In this document: one piece after another, positions 43,920 to 52,715 of the stretch
How positions within the stretch are numbered: the stretch's first letter is position 1
Layout of the letters: the number at the start of each line of letters is the position of its first letter
NCBI GenBank assembly: GCA_964652775.1
Contig: CAZZAM010000004.1
Coordinates: 1-64,000 of the forward strand
Direction of reading: 5' to 3'
DNA: 64,000 nt
DNA from: UBA11346 sp038060575
GTDB lineage: Bacteria > Planctomycetota > UBA11346
Position numbers and translations under genes: made by a program
The notes under the pieces: generated by a model
What the model saw: the letters and a program-made list of their open reading frames with translations, nothing else
Told to the model about the DNA's origin: nothing
Databases searched by the model: none

Positions 43920-45827
43920 ATGACCATGCGCTCTGTGATCTTTCTACTTCTTGCTGTGGCTCTGTTCAGCGGCGAGTCCTCTCTGTCCAAGAACGGCGTG
44001 ACCGTGACGGTTTCAGTAGAGCGTGATGCCGGTGGCCCGGTCTTGGTTGCGGTCTTCAAGCCGCGTGAGCAGACACCGCCGTTGCATCTGTACAGCAAGG
44101 ACCTGCCCGCTGATGGATTGGGCAAAGCTACCACGCTGGCATTAGCACCAGGTGCGCCAGCAAAGCCGCGTGGGACGTTGACGGCAGACCAAGCGGTACA
44201 TGTGGTCGAAGGACTGCCGGTATATCCAGAAAATACCGCGGTGACGTTGCGGTTGCCGATCACGGCTCCGGCTGGACGAGGTCAGATTTCTGTATCGGTG
44301 TTGGTGAGTTATATGGCGTGCTCGTCGGGGCCGTCTGGTACGTGTTTGCCAATAGTTGAAGACGCGCCGCTCACGGTGCTGGTTGACGGTAACGGCGAGG
44401 CTCCGGTGCCAACAACCTCCGTCGGCGGTCCGTCTGATCCGGCTGCAATCCGCGACATGGTGCGGAGCGAGCTTGCCGCTGCCGAGCAACGTCTGCGGCA
44501 GGCGTGGCGCGACGATTTGCGCACAGCAACCGAACCCACGGCAATCCGTTGGCAGCGTGTTGCGACGAAAGCAGACGTTGAAGGCGCAATTCGCGAAGCC
44601 CATGCGGTTGGCAAGGCGGCGCTGCTTGATTTCACCGGTCCAAGCTGCGTGAACTGTCAGCTGCTTGCCAAGACGGTGCTGCGCGTGCCGCAAGTTATCC
44701 GCGCGTGGAACGAACAGTTCCCCATTGAGGTGAATACCGATCCGCCGTTTCAGGATTTGGCGGCATGGCAACAGGAGCGTTTCAAGACCCAGAACCGTCC
44801 GTTGTACATCCGCATCGCCCCGGATGGCAGCGAAGCGCGTTGGGATCGTGTTTTTGATCCGACGGATGGCGAAACGATGGGACGGTTTCTCGCGTTCATT
44901 CGCAGTGGTACGGCGGGAGATCATTCCGGCACTGGCGGCAATCTCAGTGAATTCATCTGGTTGGCGATTCTCGGTGGCCTCTTCACGTTGGTGATGCCCT
45001 GCACCTACCCGATGATTCCATTTACGATCAATGCCTTTGCCAAGCAGGCGACGGCGGGACGCAAGCTGCTCCCGCTCGCGCTGGCTTACGGTGCCGGGAT
45101 CATCGCCTGCTTCGTCGGTGTCGGCGTGATCGTCACCGGTGTATTCGGTGCGTCGCTGACCTCACTGGCCGGGCATCCGATTACGAATCTGTTGATCGCG
45201 GTCATGTTTGCGGTGCTTGGGCTGTCACTCATGGGCGCGTTCTTTCTGCGTCCACCGGCGTGGATGAACGATCTCGCTAACGGTTCGCGTGGCGGTTACT
45301 TGGGCGCATTGCTGATGGGTCTGACCTTCGCGATCACGGCGTTTACCTGTACGGCTCCGTTTGCGGGCGCTGTGTTGGCAGCTGGAGTGACCACCGGTGC
45401 GTGGGGCGCGGCGGTCGGCGGCATGGCGATCTACAGCGCGGTCATCGCGATCCCGTTTGTGTTCCTGGCGCTCAGTCCGGGCTGGCTACAGAAGCTGCCG
45501 CGTGCCGGTGCCTGGATGAACGAATTCAAAGTCGTTGGTGGTTTAATTGAAATCGCTGCAGCCTTCAAATTCCTCGTCATCTGCGATCTCGCCTGGCATT
45601 GGGGCATGATCGGCCGTACCTCGACCCTGGTGATTTGGTCGGCCATCGCCCTGGCCTGTGCGACCTACCTCATGGGCTGGTGGCGGCACGAAGGCGACGA
45701 CCGCGTTGAACATGTCGGCGTCGGCAGACTCTGCGCTGGCCTGGTATTTACAGCGTTGGCCATCTGGCTGGCCGCCGGCCTCGCTGGGGTCAATCTCGGG
45801 ATCATTGAGACGTTTTTCCCGGAGTAA
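43920..45827 (+). CDS. DsbD-like thiol:disulfide interchange protein with rearranged domains
   Basis: This 635-residue protein has a signal peptide (VIFLLLAVALFSGESS). An N-terminal DsbD-alpha-like domain (about 20-155; cysteines in YMACSSGPSGTCLP) is followed by a thioredoxin-like domain (about 205-305) with CVNC at 243-246. The TM domain (about 310-635) has redox cysteines in LVMPCTYPMIPFT and TAFTCTAPFAG. DsbD normally runs alpha, TM, thioredoxin; here the thioredoxin domain precedes the TM domain, and both are periplasmic. It should move electrons from cytoplasmic thioredoxin to periplasmic substrates. ATG 43920 (or 43926) was chosen; the frame upstream overlaps aspS. Confidence 0.82.
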   Translation: MTMRSVIFLLLAVALFSGESSLSKNGVTVTVSVERDAGGPVLVAVFKPREQTPPLHLYSKDLPADGLGKATTLALAPGAPAKPRGTLTADQAVHVVEGLPVYPENTAVTLRLPITAPAGRGQISVSVLVSYMACSSGPSGTCLPIVEDAPLTVLVDGNGEAPVPTTSVGGPSDPAAIRDMVRSELAAAEQRLRQAWRDDLRTATEPTAIRWQRVATKADVEGAIREAHAVGKAALLDFTGPSCVNCQLLAKTVLRVPQVIRAWNEQFPIEVNTDPPFQDLAAWQQERFKTQNRPLYIRIAPDGSEARWDRVFDPTDGETMGRFLAFIRSGTAGDHSGTGGNLSEFIWLAILGGLFTLVMPCTYPMIPFTINAFAKQATAGRKLLPLALAYGAGIIACFVGVGVIVTGVFGASLTSLAGHPITNLLIAVMFAVLGLSLMGAFFLRPPAWMNDLANGSRGGYLGALLMGLTFAITAFTCTAPFAGAVLAAGVTTGAWGAAVGGMAIYSAVIAIPFVFLALSPGWLQKLPRAGAWMNEFKVVGGLIEIAAAFKFLVICDLAWHWGMIGRTSTLVIWSAIALACATYLMGWWRHEGDDRVEHVGVGRLCAGLVFTALAIWLAAGLAGVNLGIIETFFPE

Positions 45828-45937
45828 TTCGCTGGGATTGTGTGGAATTCCCCCACGCAATAACCTTGCTTCGATTGTTCACCCGTTATCATCGCTCACC
45901 AGTCTGCTCCGCTCGCCAATGCACAATGAGGTGAACC

Positions 45938-46768
45938 ATGAGTTTAAGTATTATGAACAACACGCAGTCGTTGGCTGCACAGCAAAGCGGTGACCGGAAT
46001 CAGCGGCTATTGGGAAAGACGTTCGAGCAGTTGTCTTCGGGCAAACGTATCAACCACGCGGCTGACGATCCCGCCGGTCTGATCATCAGCGAGCAGTTGC
46101 TCAGCAACCTCGGCGGCTTGCAGCAGGCTTTGGATAATGTCGAGCAGTCCAACTCGCTGATCCAGACGGCGGACTCTGCGCTCGGTAACATTGGCGACAT
46201 GTTAACCCAGGCGCGCTCGCTGGCCCTCGCTGCGCAGTCATCCGCGACTAACGATGTGTCGTCTACGCGTGCGAACAGCAACGAGTTCAATGCGCTCGTC
46301 TCATCGATTCAGCGGGTTGCCTCGGACGCCCAATTCGGAACTCAAAAAATTCTCGATGGCTCGTTCATCGACAAGAGTGTTCAGGCCGGGGCCCAGGCTG
46401 GCCAAGGTGTACCATTATCGATCGCGTCGGCCACGGCGGACAGCCTGGGTTTGTCATCGCTGAGTCTCGATACTCCAGAAGGCGCGACAGCGGCGCTCGA
46501 CGCGATCGATCAGGCGATCAGCACGGTGACGAGCCAGCGTGGAGCGCTTGGAGCGACGCAATCCAATGTGCTGGAGACAGCGTCGCAATCCCTATCTGCC
46601 CAATACGCCAATCTGTCCGCGGCGAACTCGACCATCGCCGATGCCGACATGGCCAAGACAGCGACTGATATGCTGCGTTTGAAGATCCTGGTGCAGGCAT
46701 CCCTTGCTATGCAGACCCAGGCGAATCAGCAACCGCAGAGCGTGCTGCGTTTGCTCGGTGCCGCTTAA
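45938..46768 (+). CDS. fliC: Flagellin, conserved core only
   Basis: This 276-residue flagellin has the N-terminal D0/D1 block (QSLAAQQSGDRNQRLLGKTF, LSSGKRINHAADDPAGLIIS, QTADSALGNIGDML) and the C-terminal block (TIADADMAKTATDMLRLKIL, QPQSVLRLL). The central variable region is reduced to about 40 residues, so the outer D2/D3 domains are missing. GAGGTGA lies 5 bp before ATG 45938. It stands alone: no other flagellar gene is in the window, and upstream (45857-45890) I see only a weak sigma28-like pair. The canonical N-terminal NTN..SL phrase appears as NNTQSL. Confidence 0.92.
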   Translation: MSLSIMNNTQSLAAQQSGDRNQRLLGKTFEQLSSGKRINHAADDPAGLIISEQLLSNLGGLQQALDNVEQSNSLIQTADSALGNIGDMLTQARSLALAAQSSATNDVSSTRANSNEFNALVSSIQRVASDAQFGTQKILDGSFIDKSVQAGAQAGQGVPLSIASATADSLGLSSLSLDTPEGATAALDAIDQAISTVTSQRGALGATQSNVLETASQSLSAQYANLSAANSTIADADMAKTATDMLRLKILVQASLAMQTQANQQPQSVLRLLGAA

Positions 46769-46785
46769 CTCAGATAGGCATTCGA

Positions 46786-46912
46786 ATGAACAGGAGGCGC
46801 CGAGACGCAGAGGCCAGAAAAGTATAGCCGAAACGGCTTCGTCGTCCGTAGGGTGCTCTGTCCACATCCAGTAACTCTTTCGGACCTCTGCGTCTCTCTG
46901 TCACCTGTTCTT
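46786..46912. repeat. Stem-loop element E9 (GCAGAG type with ACAGGAGG tag)
   Basis: The left arm GAACAGGAGGCGCCGAGACG extends to 46815. The right arm at 46882-46912 is complementary, ending CACCTGTTC. The loop is about 66 nt. The outer flank CATTCGAATGAACAGGAGG is shared with E4. It lies between the convergent ends of the flagellin and URO-D-like genes, where a terminator would be expected. Confidence 0.85.
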
Positions 46913-46943
46913 CAACATGCGAAATTGAGGATGATGTGGCGAA

Positions 46944-48029
46944 CTACGCCGCCCTGCGTTGGTAGCGGCCATACTCGCGAGCCATGGCGTAGCAGGCGAG
47001 CACGTTCTCGGTCGGCGTGTTGTCTTGCAGGCAGTGGGTGGGCGCGAAGGTGTATCCACCTCCAGGCATGTAAGCATCCATGATGGAACGGGCGTCAGCC
47101 ACCGCTTCCTCGACGTTGCCGTTCGCGACCGCGCCAGCCGTGGACCAGCCGCCGTGGAAGGCGAGGCGGTCGCCATAGGTCGCCTTCAAGTAAGCAGGAG
47201 CCATCTTGCGTGCTTCGGGTTGCAAGGTGTCGACGGCGTTGATGCCCATGCGCGCGAAGTCGTCGAAGGCCCAACTGCTGCTGCCACAGCAGTGAATCAT
47301 CACTGGTAGATCGTAGGTCTTGGCGAGGTCGATGAACCGTTGGTGACGCGGAGCAAGCACCTCACGGTACGTTTTGAGTGATATAAGCGGCCCGATCTGG
47401 CTGCCCAGATCCTCGCCGAGCCACATGAAATCAATCGCGCCGTCGGCGAGCTCAAGGACGCGCTCCATGGTTTGAATTTGTATCTCAGTGCGACGGTCAA
47501 TGAGGCGCAGGAGCGCGGGATTACGTTCGCCGAGGTCGAGGAGAACTTGTTCAGCAGTGCGCACCATGCCGCTGGAATTTAAGCAGTCGCCAGTGCCAGC
47601 GTTGCCAACATACAAACCATAATCAGCGAAACGGCGGCAATGCTCAGCAACACCGGAGTAATCGAAGCGGTCAGGATCTGGCATTGGCCAGCGTTCGATG
47701 TCGTCCACCGTTGCGTCGCGCAGGGGAAAGTCGCAAAAGTCCCAGTAACCACCGCTATCGTGCTCGACCCAGCGAGTGCGCGCGCCCCACAGATTGATCT
47801 GGCGATCAGGGATGGGGGTGTGCGGCGGAGGTCCCTGATAGGCACCGGGACCGACGCCACGAAAATCGACATCGAGCGCTTGGCGCAGGCCTTCGTCATC
47901 GTTGGCAGCCAAGCCCAGACGCTCCTTGAGCCGCCGATCGATGCCGGGGTTGGAATGGTAGTTGATCGGTGCGCGGTCGGCATGGCTGCGGGCGAAAAAA
48001 GCGCGGACACGTTCTTTGTGGCTGCTCAC
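46944..48029 (-). CDS. Uroporphyrinogen-decarboxylase-domain (URO-D/MtaA-type) protein
   Basis: The protein has 361 residues in a TIM-barrel. It lacks the heme-type HemE N-terminus and instead resembles cobalamin-dependent methyltransferase (MtaA/CmuA-like) or catabolic URO-D relatives. Visible blocks are FMWLGEDLGSQIGPLISLKT, VMIHCCGSSSWAFDDFARMG (zinc-type His/Cys) and GINAVDTLQPEARKM, ending with FAPTHCLQDNTPTENVL. GTG 48029 overlaps the stop of the PhyH-like gene (GTGA). With an AraC gene divergent next door, it probably belongs to a small catabolic module; substrate unknown. Confidence 0.85.
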   Translation of the reverse strand: MSSHKERVRAFFARSHADRAPINYHSNPGIDRRLKERLGLAANDDEGLRQALDVDFRGVGPGAYQGPPPHTPIPDRQINLWGARTRWVEHDSGGYWDFCDFPLRDATVDDIERWPMPDPDRFDYSGVAEHCRRFADYGLYVGNAGTGDCLNSSGMVRTAEQVLLDLGERNPALLRLIDRRTEIQIQTMERVLELADGAIDFMWLGEDLGSQIGPLISLKTYREVLAPRHQRFIDLAKTYDLPVMIHCCGSSSWAFDDFARMGINAVDTLQPEARKMAPAYLKATYGDRLAFHGGWSTAGAVANGNVEEAVADARSIMDAYMPGGGYTFAPTHCLQDNTPTENVLACYAMAREYGRYQRRAA

Positions 48030-48856
48030 AGGGAGTCCTCCGTGGTGCCTGGTGTTTGGTAATGTCTCACTAGCGAAGAAGGATCGATGGCACTCCCGTT
48101 GGTTTGAAACCGATGATCGAAGGAGATGCGCAGACGATCGGGACTGCGGTTGGGCAGACCGCCATGGATGAGGAGGCCGTGCATCAGCAGGACATCGCCG
48201 AGTTTGTAATCGGTACCGGCCCAGGATCCGGTGATGCGTTCGGGGGGAATTCCTTGACCGCCAGCACCGGTTGTTGGTACGTGCTCAAGGCTGCCGAGTC
48301 GATGCGAGCCAGGCACCACGGCCAAGCCACCAAGACTGCGCGGCACATCACCGGTTGGCATCCACGCGGTGATCGTCTCGGGTGCACCTCGAATGTAGAA
48401 CCAATCTTGATGTGGTTGCGTGGTGTCGCGCTCGGCGCGCGGGAAAATGACCCGGGCGATGCGCCGACGATGGATGAGTACCGGGCCTTGGCACAGCAAC
48501 GCGACCGCCGCGACCAGGGCAGGAATCTCGGCGCTGCGCTCGAACGCCGGTTGACGAATCATGCGGTGATAGACTGGAAGATACTCATTTCGATAATCCG
48601 GTGCTGGCCGATCGCTGGCGCGTGCGCAATCATTCGACGAATTCGGATCAACCCAGCCTGCTTCACGGGCCAGATCGAGCAGCGCATTGCGAGCAGCAAC
48701 GATGGGCGCCGTCGGCAACAGGCCGCGCAACAGCAGACAGCCATCGCTGGCGAAGCGTGCGCGGAGTGCATCCGGATCGCGCAGCAGGGGGCTGCTATCG
48801 GCGAGTTCGGTGGTTGCCTCCAGGTTAGGAGCAAGCGGTGCGAGTTGGGTGATCAT
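48026..48856 (-). CDS. Phytanoyl-CoA dioxygenase (PhyH)-like oxygenase
   Basis: This 276-residue Fe(II)/2-oxoglutarate oxygenase has the metal ligands in TQPHQDWFYIRG (H-x-D) and a distal histidine in MHGLLIHGGLPNRS, followed by RLRISFDHRF. ATG 48856 fits the start of the domain (DPDALRARFASDGCLLLRGL); the frame upstream would overlap the divergent AraC gene. It is coupled to the URO-D-like gene by stop/start overlap. It is distant from the other PhyH-like protein at 36386, but the gene context (AraC divergent) is the same. Confidence 0.87.
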   Translation of the reverse strand: MITQLAPLAPNLEATTELADSSPLLRDPDALRARFASDGCLLLRGLLPTAPIVAARNALLDLAREAGWVDPNSSNDCARASDRPAPDYRNEYLPVYHRMIRQPAFERSAEIPALVAAVALLCQGPVLIHRRRIARVIFPRAERDTTQPHQDWFYIRGAPETITAWMPTGDVPRSLGGLAVVPGSHRLGSLEHVPTTGAGGQGIPPERITGSWAGTDYKLGDVLLMHGLLIHGGLPNRSPDRLRISFDHRFQTNGSAIDPSSLVRHYQTPGTTEDSL

Positions 48857-48905
48857 GTTGCCTATTCTAGCCAACCGGTAATCCGATAGACATGGAGGCG
48901 ATACC

Positions 48906-49745
48906 GTGAACCTGTCGGAAACGACTGCCGAAGGCCTCCTCAAAAAGCCGCCCCGCGTGGTGTTGGCCAATATGTACCCCTTTCGACCTGGGGAGATCAC
49001 CGGCACCCACGCCAGTGCGAGCGTGATGCTGCTCGCTGCCTGCGCTGGGCGTGGTCGGCTGGAGTTGCCAGACGGTGACATCGAATTGCTGCCGGGTCAG
49101 GTGCTTGTTCTCTCGTGGATGTTGCCGCGGCGATACCTGGCGGATCGAGCGGAGCCATTCCGTGTTCTTGGCGTGCACCTGGCACCGCAGAGTGGCGAAC
49201 CCATGCATGCAGGTGCTGCGCCGCAGCGTGGACCGACTACGGCAGTCTCGCGAGCACCACTGTTGGTGGACACTGATCTGTCATTGCGGGCAGCAATGGA
49301 ATCTGCCGAAAGAGCATTTGCAGAGGTCCAAGGACCATTCCGAGATGCGGCGCTCGCTGGCTGGGGCATGGCATTGGCGTCTACGGTCAAGAACGGACTG
49401 CACTCGCGCGTCGTGCGGACGACCGAGCCCGTCGCTCCCAAACTGGCAGCATTAGAGTCGTGGATGCGACTCGCGATGGCGCGGCCAATCAGTCGGAGTG
49501 AATTGGCGCGGCGGGCGGGACTCAGCCCATCGCATCTCGCTACTGCCTTCAAGCAGGCCTACGGACGAGCGCCGCTCGCGCACCTGCAGGAATTGCGCCT
49601 CGTCGAAGCGCGGCGTCGGTTACAATCTGGAGATGCCGCCGTTGCTGACATAGCTGCTGCGGTTGGATTCACAGATCCCTTCTGGTTCTCGCGAGTTTTT
49701 CGCCGGCGCTGGGGCATGCCCCCTCGGGCAATGCGTCGGCTCTAG
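48906..49745 (+). CDS. AraC-family transcriptional regulator
   Basis: The protein has 279 residues. An N-terminal cupin-like sensing domain (about 30-110; GRGRLELPDGDIELLPGQVL) precedes the C-terminal AraC double helix-turn-helix. SRSELARRAGLSPSHLATAF is the first HTH and VADIAAAVGFTDPFWFSRVF the second, followed by RRRWGMPPRAMR. The start is GTG 48906. It diverges from the PhyH-like/URO-D pair by 49 bp and is their likely regulator. Confidence 0.92.
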   Translation: MNLSETTAEGLLKKPPRVVLANMYPFRPGEITGTHASASVMLLAACAGRGRLELPDGDIELLPGQVLVLSWMLPRRYLADRAEPFRVLGVHLAPQSGEPMHAGAAPQRGPTTAVSRAPLLVDTDLSLRAAMESAERAFAEVQGPFRDAALAGWGMALASTVKNGLHSRVVRTTEPVAPKLAALESWMRLAMARPISRSELARRAGLSPSHLATAFKQAYGRAPLAHLQELRLVEARRRLQSGDAAVADIAAAVGFTDPFWFSRVFRRRWGMPPRAMRRL

Positions 49746-49786
49746 TTCAATGGCCTTCAGTGGCGAAGTTGTGTGTCTCATCTTTC

Positions 49787-49917
49787 CCAAGGTAACCACG
49801 GGGACACGGGGAGCCACGGAGGTCACGGGGAAAAGGCAAGGTAAACAGCATGGATCGTGCTGGGATTTTCCATCCCCTGTGTTCCCCGTGGTTCCCCGTG
49901 TCCCCGTGGTTGCCTTG
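49787..49917. repeat. Stem-loop element E10 (CACGGGGA type with CCAAGGTAACC tag)
   Basis: The left arm at 49787-49830 has four CACGG(G/A)G(G/A)-type units after CCAAGGTAACC. The right arm at 49873-49917 is complementary, ending TGGTTGCCTTG. The loop of about 42 nt is unique. It lies between the AraC gene and ilvE. Nothing else of note is seen in 49918-50044. Confidence 0.88.
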
Positions 49918-50044
49918 ACGTGCAACATCGTTGAATTCCAGGTCCGTTAACTGAATGCCATGATGAGGCTGAAGCCGACGGCAGGTGATCATCCGCTGGC
50001 GCAGCGATTCCTGACAACATGCTGCCGACCTGTCCGGAGTCCCT

Positions 50045-50959
50045 GTGAATCAGCCAGCCCCCAATTTCATTGCCCACCACGACGGCGCCTGGAAGCCGCT
50101 CAGCGAGTGCATGATCCCAATCAACACTCACGCCCTGCAATACGGCACTGGCTGTTTTGAAGGCATCCGCGGTTACTGGAGTGGCAGCAAGATCAATTTG
50201 CTATTCCTGCGTGAGCATTTTCAGCGTCTGCAGAAGAGTGCCGCGACCTTGCTGATGAAAGCGCCGACGGTTGACGAGATGTGTCGCATCGCGGTCGAGG
50301 TTGTGCGTCGCAATCGCCCGGCCCACAACATCTATCTGCGTCCAGCGGTCTATAAGAAGGGCACTGGTCTTGGTCCGGTGCTCATCAACGTGCCTGATGG
50401 CTACATGTGCTACATGATCGCGCTGGGCGATTACCTCGACACAGCCAAAGGCCTCGATGTGTGCGTCAGTTCGTGGCGGCGACTGCCGGACAACTCGCTG
50501 CCAACGCGGACCAAGGCGATGGGCGGCTACCTCAACAGCGCGCTCGCCAAATCTGAAGCCGTGCTCAACGGCTATGATGAAGCGATATTCCTCAACGATC
50601 GCGGCCAGGTCTGTGAAGGTTCGGCCGAGAACATTTTTATCATTCGTGACGGCATCCTGCATACGCCGGATCGCACGGCAGACATTCTCGAAGGCATCAC
50701 GCGCAAGGCGATCATCCAACTGGCGCACGATCTGGGCGTCGCGGTGCAGGAGCGGCCGATCGCGCGCACTGAACTGTACGTTGCTGACGAGGTATTCCTG
50801 GTCGGCACTGGCTGTCAGGTCAGCTGGGTGCGTTCGATCGACAAACGGCCTGTTGGTACCGTTCGTGGGCCGATCACCGAGCGTATCCAAAAGGCTTACG
50901 AGGATGCCGCTTACGGTCGCGATGCGTCGCGTGCGTCCTGGCTCACGCCGGTTGACTGA
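50045..50959 (+). CDS. ilvE: Branched-chain amino-acid aminotransferase
   Basis: This 304-residue PLP enzyme (fold type IV) performs the last step of Val, Leu and Ile synthesis. Motifs are LQYGTGCFEGIRGYW, the PLP lysine in TRTKAMGGYLNS and the cofactor/substrate signature CEGSAENIFI, ending VFLVGTGCQVSWVRSID. Length is typical of class I BCATs. The start is GTG 50045. It heads a three-gene plus-strand set with a JAMM peptidase (15 bp later) and a Cys/Met PLP enzyme. Confidence 0.94.
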   Translation: MNQPAPNFIAHHDGAWKPLSECMIPINTHALQYGTGCFEGIRGYWSGSKINLLFLREHFQRLQKSAATLLMKAPTVDEMCRIAVEVVRRNRPAHNIYLRPAVYKKGTGLGPVLINVPDGYMCYMIALGDYLDTAKGLDVCVSSWRRLPDNSLPTRTKAMGGYLNSALAKSEAVLNGYDEAIFLNDRGQVCEGSAENIFIIRDGILHTPDRTADILEGITRKAIIQLAHDLGVAVQERPIARTELYVADEVFLVGTGCQVSWVRSIDKRPVGTVRGPITERIQKAYEDAAYGRDASRASWLTPVD

Positions 50960-50974
50960 GTAACGTCCCGGCCG

Positions 50975-51442
50975 ATGCGCTTACCGCCCGCTATTATTGA
51001 TCAGGTTCGCGCCTGGGTCCGCGCCGGATATCCGTCCGAGTCGTGTGGCCTATTGTTTGCCAGCGGCACTGACGACATCGCCGTGCGTGCTGTTCTGGTC
51101 GAGAACATGGCTGACCGACTACATGCCATGGATCCAGTAGAATATCCGCGAACAAGCCGCGAGTACTTCGCGATGAACGAAGCCAAAGTTGCCCGTCAGG
51201 TGCGCGAGGCCGAAGCTGCTGGCGAACGCTGGCTGGCGATCTGGCACAGTCACATCGACTGCGGTGCGTACTTTAGTGACGAAGACAAGCTGACGGCGGC
51301 TCCTGGTGGTCAGTGCGTGTATCCACAACTCTATCAACTCGTCGTTGACGCGCGCGCCGACGGCTGCCGCGAAGCACAGGCATTCCGTTGGAATGGCCAC
51401 GATTTCGCTAACATTTCCTCCTATCCCGAATTTGCAGGCTGA
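50975..51442 (+). CDS. JAMM/MPN+ metalloprotease (Mec/M67 type)
   Basis: This 155-residue M67-family zinc peptidase has the JAMM motif complete: Glu22 in SESCGLLF, then H-x-H in IWHSHIDCGAYFSDED with the serine and aspartate at the right spacing. The closest functional class is small bacterial Mec/HcyD-like peptidases that trim sulfur-carrier proteins in cysteine or homocysteine synthesis. Its position between ilvE and a cystathionine-synthase-like gene fits that. It lies 15 bp after ilvE and 3 bp before the PLP gene. Confidence 0.88.
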   Translation: MRLPPAIIDQVRAWVRAGYPSESCGLLFASGTDDIAVRAVLVENMADRLHAMDPVEYPRTSREYFAMNEAKVARQVREAEAAGERWLAIWHSHIDCGAYFSDEDKLTAAPGGQCVYPQLYQLVVDARADGCREAQAFRWNGHDFANISSYPEFAG

Positions 51443-51445
51443 CCC

Positions 51446-52618
51446 ATGGCACGATCCATCGATACCTTAGCGATCCACGCAGGCGAGACCCGCGACAAGG
51501 CACACGACAGTCTGGTCACGCCGATCATCCTCTCGACCGCGTTTCCATTTCAGAACACCGAGGAACTACATCAATACTTCCGTGGCGATATTGCGCGCAG
51601 CGAGGAATATGGCCGCTACGGCAATCCGACTCAAGAAGTCGCCGAAGCGCGTCTTGCTGCACTTGACGGCGGTGAGGCCGCGCTGCTGACATCGACCGGG
51701 ATGTCGGCGATCGTTACCACGTTGCTGGCGATGGCGAAGCCAGGCATGCACATCGTCATCACCGACGATAGCTACCGGAAAACCCGGGTTTTTGTGCGTG
51801 AGTTTCTCGCCAAGTTCGGCATTGAACATACCTGCGTTCAGCCTGATGTCGCCTCCATCGCAGCAGCGATTACCGACAAGACCAAGTTGATCATCAGCGA
51901 GAGCCCGACCAATCCGTATCTCAACTGCGTTGATATGGCTGAATTGGCGAAGGTCGCCAAAGCGCGGCGCGTCAAGACCATGATCGACGCAACTCTGGCA
52001 ACGCCGTTCAACCTGCGACCGCTCGAACATGGCATCGACATCGTCATTCATTCGGCGACCAAGTACCTCGGTGGTCACAACGATCTGCTCGCGGGTGTTG
52101 TGGTTGGACGCAAGGATCTCATCGACGCGGTCCGCGAGCATCAGGGCATGTTCGGCGCCCTCGCCAGTCCGTTTACCGCGTACATGCTGATCCGTGGATT
52201 GAAGACGTTCCCGATCCGCATGCGTCGCCACAACGAAAGCGCGCAGAAGGTGTGCGACTTCCTGGCCACGCATCCAAAAGTCGAACAGGTCTGGTATCCA
52301 GGCCTCGCCAGTCACTCGACCCATGCGATCGCCAAACGGCAGATGCGTGGCTTCGGTGGCTTGATCAGCTTCACGGTTCGCGGTGGTCTGGCGGAGGCGA
52401 CAAAGGTCGTGGACGGCGTCCGTATTCCGTTTCTAGCACCCAGTCTCGGCGGCACCGAATCCTTGATTGAGCAGCCACCGCTCATGAGTTACTACGAAAA
52501 GTCTCCCGCCGAGCGAACCGCCCTAGGTATCCGTGAAAACCTGATCCGCTATGCGGTTGGGCTGGAAGATTGCGACGAATTGATCGCTGATCTGGATCAA
52601 GCACTGCGCCTGATCTGA
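51446..52618 (+). CDS. Cys/Met metabolism PLP-dependent enzyme (cystathionine gamma-synthase-like)
   Basis: This 390-residue PLP enzyme (fold type I) of the trans-sulfuration family has the active lysine Lys206 in SATKYLGGHND. YGRYGNPTQEVAEARLAALD is near residue 55, and SLGGTESLIEQPP is the substrate loop. The family includes MetB, MetC, MetY and MegL. The ESLIEQPP loop fits synthases and sulfhydrylases better than beta-lyases. It stands 3 bp after the JAMM peptidase, as in gene sets where sulfide is carried on a ThiS-like protein (thiS at 60597 in this window). The exact reaction cannot be fixed from sequence. Confidence 0.9.
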   Translation: MARSIDTLAIHAGETRDKAHDSLVTPIILSTAFPFQNTEELHQYFRGDIARSEEYGRYGNPTQEVAEARLAALDGGEAALLTSTGMSAIVTTLLAMAKPGMHIVITDDSYRKTRVFVREFLAKFGIEHTCVQPDVASIAAAITDKTKLIISESPTNPYLNCVDMAELAKVAKARRVKTMIDATLATPFNLRPLEHGIDIVIHSATKYLGGHNDLLAGVVVGRKDLIDAVREHQGMFGALASPFTAYMLIRGLKTFPIRMRRHNESAQKVCDFLATHPKVEQVWYPGLASHSTHAIAKRQMRGFGGLISFTVRGGLAEATKVVDGVRIPFLAPSLGGTESLIEQPPLMSYYEKSPAERTALGIRENLIRYAVGLEDCDELIADLDQALRLI

Positions 52619-52715
52619 TGGTGTCCGGCACACAACTGCACACAATTCCTCACCGACTACTCACAACTGTAGATTTCGACATGACATCGTGTGCGCCCAC
52701 CGGAGGATAGCGCCC

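Noticed and set aside
45857..45890. Sigma28-type promoter before the flagellin gene
   Set aside because: TAACCTTG and CCGTTATC are only roughly similar to TAAAG / GCCGATAA and the spacing is off by about two bases; not firm enough to annotate.
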